In this document: positions 18,373-23,270 of the stretch, piece by piece
How the letters are laid out: each line of letters begins with the position of its first letter
Position numbering within the stretch: the first letter of the stretch is position 1
NCBI GenBank assembly: GCA_910586425.1
Contig: CAJUHL010000021.1
Coordinates: forward strand, 1 to 23,270
DNA from: an uncultured Bacilli bacterium
GTDB lineage: Bacteria > Bacillota_I > Bacilli_A > RF39 > UBA660
Length of the DNA: 23,270 nt
Reading direction: 5' to 3'
Program-made: the position numbers and the translations under genes
Notes under the pieces: generated by a model
Database searches by the model: none
Told to the model about the DNA's origin: nothing
Seen by the model: the letters and a program-made list of their open reading frames with translations, nothing else

Positions 18373-18419
18373 TTATTGCTATCTCCTTATCATTGAAATT
18401 TTATATGTTTTATTATTTT

Positions 18420-19610
18420 TTACCTTTTTATAGTATCTTCATATATTTTCATCAACTGCTTATAGTTATCTTCTGGCAGATAGTTTGCTTCATAATCTTT
18501 TCTGGCATTTTCTCCAAGTTTTTGACAGTCATCAGGATTTTTCCATAACTTTCTGATATACTTTACAAAGCCAGTTACATCTCCCAGCTCTACTTTATAT
18601 CCATTCACCCCGTCTTTAATTGCTTCTGCTGAAAAACCAAGATTTGTAGCAATCAAAGCATTTCCAAGACTCTCTGTTTCAATTTCCACCATAGAACAGC
18701 CCTCATACCAGATAGATGGAAATATAACAAATTCTCCTCCCTTAACAATAGACAGACACTTATTATGTTCTATATAACCCAAAAAATAAACATGGTCTTT
18801 TTTTTCAGCCCATAGCTTGAACTCTTTTTCTAATGGTCCACTTCCCATTACCACCAGAGGGATATCTTTTATCTGTTCCCATATTTGCATTAAAATGCGG
18901 ACCCCTTTTTCTTCGCCAATACGTCCATAAAATACTACATATTTCTTTGGAATCCCTTCTATTTTCACCGCTTCCACGTTCGCTTCTGTATCTGGTATAA
19001 AATTATACTTCTTAACTATCTTTGTTTTATCAAATCCGATGCCTTTCAACAGTTCTATTTGATTGTCATTCAGACAAATATATTTGTCAATTTGCTTATA
19101 AAAACTTTTGCGGATTCTGTGGTATTTAAAAATTCCTGCCACCAGCAGACTTTGCATCTTGGAGTTCTTGAAACATCCATATTTGTACATCCGAAAGTAA
19201 TGTCCATCTCCACATTTATTACACAGCTTCATTTTTCGAAGCGATGTGGCGCATGGACAAATAAACCTTGTATCATGCAATGTAGCTACTACAGGCACAT
19301 CCAATCTTTTCGCTGCATATAAAACAGATGGAGACAGCAACGGAAAAAATGTATGTATATGAATAATATCCGGTTTCTCCTTTTTGATTAACTTCTGCAC
19401 TGCCCTATAATTCTTAAAACTCCACAACATACCAAATGTAGATACCACTTTACCTGTTATCCCTTTATTATCAAATGTATCATTTGAAATTGTATATTGA
19501 ATGACAGTATTTCCATGATTTTTTAACAATGCTGTCTCGCTTTTAAATACCTGGTCATCACCACTTGCAGAACCTTTTCTGTGGAAATTATGAATTGCTA
19601 AAATTTTCAT
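18420..19610 (-). CDS. Glycosyltransferase family 4
   Basis: A 396-residue GT4 (GT-B fold) transferase. The N-terminal half begins KILAIHNFHRKGSASGDDQV and includes DIIHIHTFFPLLSPSVLYAA. The C-terminal half has VVFYGRIGEEKGVRILMQIW, VVMGSGPLEKEF and IFPSIWYEGCSMVEIE, the retaining GT4 nucleotide-sugar site with the conserved glutamates. A cysteine-rich loop (CPCATS and CNKCGDG) after HDTRFI is common in this subgroup. I chose ATG 19610, with CGGAG eight bases upstream, over a TTG six bases earlier. It follows the DUF1972 gene by 41 bases. It should act early in repeat-unit assembly; the donor is unknown. Confidence 0.9.
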   Translation of the reverse strand: MKILAIHNFHRKGSASGDDQVFKSETALLKNHGNTVIQYTISNDTFDNKGITGKVVSTFGMLWSFKNYRAVQKLIKKEKPDIIHIHTFFPLLSPSVLYAAKRLDVPVVATLHDTRFICPCATSLRKMKLCNKCGDGHYFRMYKYGCFKNSKMQSLLVAGIFKYHRIRKSFYKQIDKYICLNDNQIELLKGIGFDKTKIVKKYNFIPDTEANVEAVKIEGIPKKYVVFYGRIGEEKGVRILMQIWEQIKDIPLVVMGSGPLEKEFKLWAEKKDHVYFLGYIEHNKCLSIVKGGEFVIFPSIWYEGCSMVEIETESLGNALIATNLGFSAEAIKDGVNGYKVELGDVTGFVKYIRKLWKNPDDCQKLGENARKDYEANYLPEDNYKQLMKIYEDTIKR

Positions 19611-19651
19611 ATCCAAATCTCCGTATATACAAAAATATGTTTATATTAATA

Positions 19652-20815
19652 TTATCTATCCTTTAAAAACAGCCTCTCATACTCATCACTTATCTTCTCC
19701 CAAGTGTATTCTTTCTTTACTCTCTCCTTGGCACGTCTGCCAAAAGATGCAATCTCTTCGTCATTCATCTTATCTGCTTTCTCAATAAGCTCTGCCAGAT
19801 TTCCATCCTTAACATTCCAATATAGTGCTGCTTCTTCAGCTACCTCTCTGTTAAAACCCACATTTACCAACAAATTTAAATCTGTGCTTCCAAGCGCCTC
19901 GATAAGCGAAGGATTTGTTCCACCAACCATATGACCATGAAAATATCCGTAGGCATTTTCCCGAATTTTCTTTAAAAGCTCCTGGTCATATACAGTACCT
20001 GCAAATTTAATTCGTTTATCTTTCCAAAAATCCAGTTTTTTCTTTAATTTTTTCATAAACTTCTTGTCTGCTGTACTGATAATCACAAAATCTTTTTTAC
20101 TTTTTGTTCTCATAAACTCCCGAATCATAATCTCAAAATTATTTTCCGGTACGAATCGTCCCACTACAAGATAATATTCCTTTTTTGTTAGACCTTTCTC
20201 TGCATACCAGTCAGACAGTTTTTTATCATTATCCGACAGTCTGCTTGGAGTCAAATCTGCACCATAGGCAATAAATACAGTTTTGGGGTTATATTTGAAA
20301 TATACTGACTTAATATATTTTTCAATATTTCTGCTGTCACATATCAAAAGGTCCGCATGTTTTACCATTTGTTTTTCTGAATATTTCCAATATTTTCGTA
20401 CGGGTACGCTCCACTTTCCTCTCATCCACTCATGTCCATCTGGATTAACATAAACTTTACCGCCTAATTTATGAATTTTTTTTTGAAATTGAGCTGCAAA
20501 TGGTCCAATACGACATGCAAGTATATAGATAATTGGACTTTTAATATGATTTTTTTTGATATGTTTCAGACAATAATTTAAAGCAGCTATATCATATAAA
20601 ATCGCCTGTGCAGGTCCAATATTGGGTACTTTCATCTGAAAAGCATGCGCTCCATGATACTCAAACTCTTTGGCTTTCTTTCCCTTCCATGCAATATGAT
20701 ATTTTATTTTCTTATTATGCTGATGATGTTCTGTAAGCTTTTCCAGAAAAGTTTCATAACCTCCATAGTTACCACAACCCTTGCTGCCTACAATATATAT
20801 ATGTTGTACTTCCAT
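19652..20815 (-). CDS. DUF1972-type glycosyltransferase (rhamnosyltransferase-like)
   Basis: A 387-residue GT-B transferase whose N-terminus (IYIVGSKGCGNYGGYETFLEK) is that of the DUF1972 domain. This domain is found in WchF/Cps2T-type rhamnosyltransferases of streptococcal capsules, which add the second sugar to the lipid-linked first sugar. The C-terminal half shows a GT4-like donor site (YLVVGRFVPENNFEIMIREF and GTNPSLIEALGS). The ATG at 20815 has AGAGGA seven bases upstream; a GTG at 20821 sits too close to that site. It is the first transferase of the operon, 81 bases after the recombinase, consistent with acting right after priming. Rhamnose as donor is an inference from the family. Confidence 0.83.
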   Translation of the reverse strand: MEVQHIYIVGSKGCGNYGGYETFLEKLTEHHQHNKKIKYHIAWKGKKAKEFEYHGAHAFQMKVPNIGPAQAILYDIAALNYCLKHIKKNHIKSPIIYILACRIGPFAAQFQKKIHKLGGKVYVNPDGHEWMRGKWSVPVRKYWKYSEKQMVKHADLLICDSRNIEKYIKSVYFKYNPKTVFIAYGADLTPSRLSDNDKKLSDWYAEKGLTKKEYYLVVGRFVPENNFEIMIREFMRTKSKKDFVIISTADKKFMKKLKKKLDFWKDKRIKFAGTVYDQELLKKIRENAYGYFHGHMVGGTNPSLIEALGSTDLNLLVNVGFNREVAEEAALYWNVKDGNLAELIEKADKMNDEEIASFGRRAKERVKKEYTWEKISDEYERLFLKDR

Positions 20816-20895
20816 TTGCACATCCTCTGATTCAAAATCATTCTGTTACGCTAAAGTGTTTTGTTATATCAATTCGTTTGCATAACATTCCTGTA

Positions 20896-21954
20896 TCATA
20901 CAAGTTCCATAATTCTTTTAAGCAACATGATTCGTTCCTGTTTCATTTCCATAAAATCTTTATATCTCTCCGCTGTAATCGTAACACTTGCATGTCCAAG
21001 CACATAACTCAAATTTTCCACGCTCATTCCTGCTCTGAGACATCTGACTGCAAAGGTATCTCTGAGAGTATGAAAATTATAGTTTTTCATTTGCTGATTC
21101 TCAAAAAATTTTTCCAGTCGTATCTGCTCTCTTCTTGGGTCAGGAATTTTGCCTGTTTTACATTGTAAAACATATCCCTTTTCCTGCCTGTATGTTTTTA
21201 GAATATTGAAAAGTGTATGCGGAAGTGGAAGCTCTCTTTTTGTAGAATCCGCCAGTTGCATTTTTACCAGCAGAGTTTTCCTTCCATCCTCCTTTTTATT
21301 CTGAATCCGCTGAACTGTGTTTTTTACTTGTATGGTCCCGTTTTCAAAATCCACATCTTCCCATTCCAATGCACAGATTTCTCCCACCGATAATCCCATT
21401 TTAAATGCAAGACAAATCCCAAGATATTTTTGCTCCTGAATACTGTTTATTATAATATCCAGCAGATTCTGTTCTTCTTCCTCCATAATTTCGATACTTC
21501 TTTTTCCTGTCCTGACTCTGACAGTATGTTCAAGTCCAAGTTTTACTGTATCAATCCCTGCAATTTGCAAAAGACGCTTTAATAGCATAATTAACATATT
21601 GAGGGTTACTTCGGACATATTTTCTTCCTGTTTTTTGCTGACAAAACAATCAATTTCATGTTCTGTGATATCCTCTGCAGGAGTATTAAAAAATTGGGGA
21701 ATCAAATGTCTTTGCAGCAGATTATTATATCTGTGAAAGGTAAGCGGATTTAAACTGTTTTGATTTTCTTTTTTCCATATTTGATAACACTCACCAATAG
21801 AAGATGATTTTGGCATATCTGTGCTCTCCTTCTTATTCCAATTTTTTGAAAAAATATCACTTTTTATAATGTTGTCATTTCTAAAAGAGTATGCTTCGCC
21901 ACTGCCCCATTTCAGTTCAGAAAACTTTTTGTCTTTCAACTGTTTTTGCGGCAT
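20896..21954 (-). CDS. Tyrosine recombinase, first gene of the island, with altered catalytic residues
   Basis: A 352-residue tyrosine recombinase/integrase. A SAM-like core-binding domain covers about 50-130 (SIGECYQIWKKENQNSLNPL onward) and the catalytic domain covers 150-345. H295, R298 (HTLRDTF), H321 (LGH) and the nucleophile Y331 (TAERYKDF) are present. The box I position, normally GLRxGE, reads GLSVGE, putting Ser189 in place of Arg I. The beta-hairpin, normally PKxxxS, reads QLADST, so Leu234 aligns with the catalytic Lys. The ATG at 21954 has no clear ribosome binding site. An in-frame ATG at 21816 (residue 47) has AAGGAG seven bases upstream and may be the main start, giving 306 residues. 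It sits beside a predicted invertible promoter and would be transcribed by it. Either it drives the inversion despite these changes, or it is impaired and another recombinase acts. Confidence 0.85.
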   Translation of the reverse strand: MPQKQLKDKKFSELKWGSGEAYSFRNDNIIKSDIFSKNWNKKESTDMPKSSSIGECYQIWKKENQNSLNPLTFHRYNNLLQRHLIPQFFNTPAEDITEHEIDCFVSKKQEENMSEVTLNMLIMLLKRLLQIAGIDTVKLGLEHTVRVRTGKRSIEIMEEEEQNLLDIIINSIQEQKYLGICLAFKMGLSVGEICALEWEDVDFENGTIQVKNTVQRIQNKKEDGRKTLLVKMQLADSTKRELPLPHTLFNILKTYRQEKGYVLQCKTGKIPDPRREQIRLEKFFENQQMKNYNFHTLRDTFAVRCLRAGMSVENLSYVLGHASVTITAERYKDFMEMKQERIMLLKRIMELV

Positions 21955-21981
21955 TTTATCATTATTTTAACTGGCCGGTTT

Positions 21982-22008
21982 ACACTGGAATCATTTAATT
22001 CTCAGTGT
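21982..22008. other. Leader hairpin before the recombinase
   Basis: ACACTGGAA pairs with TTCtCAGTGT (nine pairs, one bulged base, 8-base loop). It would lie in the 5' leader of the operon message when the promoter is in the ON orientation. No T tract follows in the minus direction, so it is not an intrinsic terminator. A regulatory role is possible but unproven. Confidence 0.4.
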
Positions 22009-22035
22009 GATACAGCTTTTAAAATCCGTCATTTA

Positions 22036-22050
22036 TCGTTGATGAAGTAA
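22036..22050 (+). repeat. Left inverted repeat / recombination site
   Basis: TCGTTGATGAAGTAA is the exact reverse complement of the sequence at 22401-22415. It reads as an outer arm TCGTTGAT (22036-22043) and a 7-base asymmetric spacer GAAGTAA (22044-22050). The inner arm (22051-22058, TTGACAGA) matches the expected ATCAACGA at only four of eight positions. Confidence 0.85.
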
Positions 22051-22066
22051 TTGACAGAAATTTTCT

Positions 22067-22102
22067 AAAAGTCTTTTAAAATAAGGCTTTTAGAAGACTT
22101 TT
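22067..22102. terminator. Bidirectional terminator inside the invertible segment
   Basis: AAAAGTCTTTTAAAA (22067-22081) pairs with TTTTAGAAGACTTTT (22088-22102) across a 6-base loop, with a single non-Watson-Crick pair. T-rich ends occur on both sides. In the current orientation it stands between any leftward transcription from the segment or from apt and the recombinase gene. After inversion it would lie on the other side of the promoter and no longer block the operon. Confidence 0.7.
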
Positions 22103-22118
22103 TAGCAAATTGACCACC

Positions 22119-22241
22119 TTTTTGACTGTTTAAAAATTAGAAAAAATTTTGTTTAAAACTTTGCAAACACTGTAAAATCAGTATTTTCTAAATATTGTAT
22201 TTGACTATTTTTTTGACTGCTTAAAAATTAGAAAAAATTTT
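22119..22241. repeat. Two 32-base direct repeats inside the invertible segment
   Basis: The unit starting TTTTTGACTG and ending AGAAAAAATTTT occurs at 22119-22150 and 22210-22241 with one mismatch (T or C at its eleventh position). The copies are 91 bases apart. They contain A-tracts likely to bend DNA. They could be binding sites for a regulator or an accessory inversion factor, or the trace of a duplication. Confidence 0.75.
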
Positions 22242-22295
22242 TATTTTTTAGAATTTTTATAAAATCTATATTTTAAAAATAAGGAAAATCTGCTG

Positions 22296-22304
22296 ATTAT
22301 AGCA
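22296..22304 (-). promoter_or_regulatory. Weak leftward extended -10 candidate
   Basis: TGCTATAAT on the minus strand matches an extended -10, but no -35 is recognisable at 16-18 bases. It sits in a small CTGCT/AGCAG hairpin. If active as sequenced, its transcript would run left into the terminator at 22067-22102 before reaching the recombinase. Confidence 0.3.
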
Positions 22305-22337
22305 GTTATAGAAAAATTTGGGATTAAAAAAAAAGAC

Positions 22338-22365
22338 TTGCAAATATAAAATCATATGATATAAT
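22338..22365 (+). promoter_or_regulatory. Main promoter of the invertible segment, pointing right
   Basis: A perfect TATAAT (22360-22365) is preceded by an extended -10 TGa (22357-22359). TTGCAA (22338-22343, four of six matches to the -35 consensus) lies 16 bases upstream, preceded by an A tract resembling an UP element. Transcription would start near 22372 and run right, away from the polysaccharide operon, to the terminator at 22554-22604. Confidence 0.7.
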
Positions 22366-22373
22366 AAACATGT

Positions 22374-22443
22374 TTTTACTGAAAAATTGTTATCGTTGAT
22401 TTACTTCATCAACGAAAGGCATGCTGAATTTTACTGAAAAATT
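22374..22443. repeat. Direct repeats of TTTTACTGAAAAATT flanking the right site
   Basis: Identical 15-base copies lie at 22374-22388 (inside the segment, 4 bases from the right core site) and 22429-22443 (outside, 13 bases beyond it). They bracket the recombination site and may be accessory binding sites. The inside copy would move away on inversion. Confidence 0.65.
22393..22415 (+). repeat. Right recombination site, palindromic arms
   Basis: TCGTTGAT (22393-22400), a 7-base spacer TTACTTC (22401-22407) and ATCAACGA (22408-22415). The two 8-base arms are perfect reverse complements around an asymmetric spacer, a textbook tyrosine-recombinase core site. The spacer is the exact reverse complement of the left site's spacer. 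Confidence 0.85.
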
Positions 22444-22553
22444 CAATTTATAATAATCTTCTATCTACTTTTTACAAACAACTGCCTTTTAAAACAGTAT
22501 CAAAGTAGTTAAATTATGGAAATTCTCTCAGAAATGGATAAATTTTTTCTTCA

Positions 22554-22604
22554 AAAAAGCTGATATATTAAGTCTGTAAAAAATACTCAATATATCAGCT
22601 TTTT
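22554..22604. terminator. Bidirectional terminator between apt and the invertible segment
   Basis: AAAAAGCTGATATATT (22554-22569) pairs perfectly with AATATATCAGCTTTTT (22589-22604) over a 19-base loop, with T runs in both directions. It ends apt transcription (75 bases after its stop). It would also stop the rightward transcript of the invertible promoter before it runs antisense through apt. Confidence 0.85.
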
Positions 22605-22679
22605 ATATTAAACTTTTTTGTCTTGCAAATTTTTCAATCAACTATTCATCCATTGAATACACAGTTTATGTTTTTCTGT

Positions 22680-23210
22680 TTATTTTCCTTCATAACAGAT
22701 AACTGACTCCACTCTGGTATTTTTCAATTTCTCTCTTCCATTTAGTCCTGCCAGTTCAATTAAAAATACACAAGCTGCTACTTCACCGCCTAATCCTTGA
22801 ATCATTTCAATCATTGCTTCTGTTGTTCCCCCTGTAGCAATTAAATCGTCTACAATCAATACCTTTTGTCCTGACTGAATCGAATCCTTGTGCATTTCGA
22901 TAACTGCGCTTCCATATTCCAAATCATATTCCACTGATACTGTTTCACATGGCAGCTTGCCTTTCTTTCTGACAGGCACAAACGGCTTATGTAAATTATA
23001 GGCAATCGGAACCCCAAAGATAAATCCTCTTGATTCCGGCCCCACTATCACGTCAAAATCCAAATCTTTTATTTTTTCCTGCATAGAATCAATCGCAAGC
23101 TGCAGTCCGTCTGCATCCTGAAGTACACTTGTAACATCTCTGAAAATAATACCTTCTTCCGGAAAATCCGGAATACTTCTTACATAATCTTCTATCTTTT
23201 TTTCCATCAT
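22680..23210 (-). CDS. apt: Adenine phosphoribosyltransferase
   Basis: A 176-residue type I phosphoribosyltransferase that salvages adenine to AMP with PRPP, in the cytoplasm. The PRPP-binding motif VLIVDDLIATGGT is intact (about 118-130). The N-terminal IPDFPEEGIIFRDVTSVL and VGPESRGFIFGVPIA are diagnostic for APT. The length is normal for the family. Two adjacent ATG codons begin the frame (23210 and 23207) without a strong ribosome binding site, so the exact start is open. In many Firmicutes apt is followed directly by relA; here the next gene on the strand is the recombinase of the polysaccharide island, and a strong terminator follows apt. Confidence 0.96.
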   Translation of the reverse strand: MMEKKIEDYVRSIPDFPEEGIIFRDVTSVLQDADGLQLAIDSMQEKIKDLDFDVIVGPESRGFIFGVPIAYNLHKPFVPVRKKGKLPCETVSVEYDLEYGSAVIEMHKDSIQSGQKVLIVDDLIATGGTTEAMIEMIQGLGGEVAACVFLIELAGLNGREKLKNTRVESVICYEGK

Positions 23211-23270
23211 TGTATCTGCTACTCAAAATATGGACAAATATACCCATATCGAGATTTTGAAAGTTTTCAC

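Larger units (their letters stand above)
22036..22415. promoter_or_regulatory. Predicted invertible promoter cassette, sequenced in OFF orientation
   Basis: Perfect 15-base inverted repeats enclose 350 bases (22051-22400). Each repeat contains an 8-base arm and the same 7-base spacer in opposite orientation, the layout needed for inversion by a tyrosine recombinase. Inside are a rightward promoter (22338-22365) near the right site and a terminator (22067-22102) near the left site. As sequenced, the promoter points away from the recombinase and polysaccharide genes. Inversion would place the -10 at about 22086-22091 on the minus strand, some 130 bases before the recombinase ATG, and carry the terminator to the far side. 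No convincing uninterrupted promoter for the operon is visible otherwise. Invertible capsule promoters are known from Bacteroides, and tyrosine-recombinase switches from Clostridioides difficile. Confidence 0.78.

Noticed and set aside
16210..20490. Runs of nine A/T in the polymerase, a GT2 and the DUF1972 gene, as possible slippage tracts
   Set aside because: Such runs are expected at this base composition, unlike the G9 tract.
22421..22453. Plus-strand 10-codon ORF right of the recombination site
   Set aside because: Very short, and AAAGG lies too close to the ATG. Nothing supports translation.
22461..22510. Inverted repeat CTACTTT / AAAGTAG with inner ACTG / CAGT right of the cassette
   Set aside because: Short, interrupted pairing with a long loop and no T tract. 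I assign it no function.
22516..22563. Plus-strand 15-codon ORF (MEILSEMDKFFLQKS) downstream of the rightward promoter
   Set aside because: It has no ribosome binding site and runs into the terminator stem. Likely chance.
23223..23270. Short open frame upstream of apt ending in TGA at 23223-23225, possibly the tail of recJ
   Set aside because: Only about 15 codons are visible, with no recognisable motif. Gene order alone is not enough to name it.

Overview
The window is AT-rich, almost all genes run on the minus strand, and the housekeeping genes at its two ends (apt; relA, an MBL hydrolase, hemZ) are typical of low-GC Clostridia. The gene set and the HemZ-type radical SAM protein suggest Lachnospiraceae, but no rRNA or other marker here fixes the genus.

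Layout, in the direction of transcription (right to left): apt (22680-23210) ends at a strong bidirectional terminator. Next comes a 725-base gene-free stretch (21955-22679), then a tyrosine recombinase, then about 16 kb of surface-polysaccharide genes. These are a DUF1972/GT4 transferase, a GT4, a GT14-like transferase, a GT2, a Wzy-type polymerase, a second GT2, a Wzx flippase, an ATP-grasp ligase, a CapK/PaaK-like adenylating enzyme, a GNAT acetyltransferase, a DegT aminotransferase, an acyltransferase 3, a GT61 and a second acyltransferase 3. The cluster closes with a terminator whose loop holds the last stop codon. relA follows with its own promoter, then the MBL hydrolase and hemZ, then a terminator and the first 20 codons of an unidentified gene at the left edge.

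The most interesting region is the gene-free stretch between apt and the recombinase. It holds a perfect 15-base inverted repeat (22036-22050 and 22401-22415) around 350 bases. Each repeat contains an 8-base arm and a 7-base asymmetric spacer, as expected for tyrosine-recombinase crossover sites. Inside lie a good extended -10 promoter pointing right, away from the polysaccharide genes, and a strong terminator near the left repeat. I read this as an invertible promoter cassette captured in its OFF orientation: inversion would aim the promoter at the recombinase and the whole polysaccharide operon. The recombinase itself seems to lack two of the usual catalytic residues (Arg I is Ser189; the beta-hairpin Lys aligns with Leu234), so who performs the inversion is an open question.

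A second possible phase switch is a run of nine G in the 5' part of one acyltransferase gene (8477-8485). Gain or loss of one G would stop translation within about 12 codons. Together, promoter inversion would switch the whole polysaccharide on or off, and slippage would switch one decoration. The aminotransferase, GNAT, CapK-like and ATP-grasp genes look like a module for an unusual N-acylated amino sugar. No priming sugar transferase, chain-length regulator or tyrosine kinase is present, so those steps must be supplied from elsewhere.
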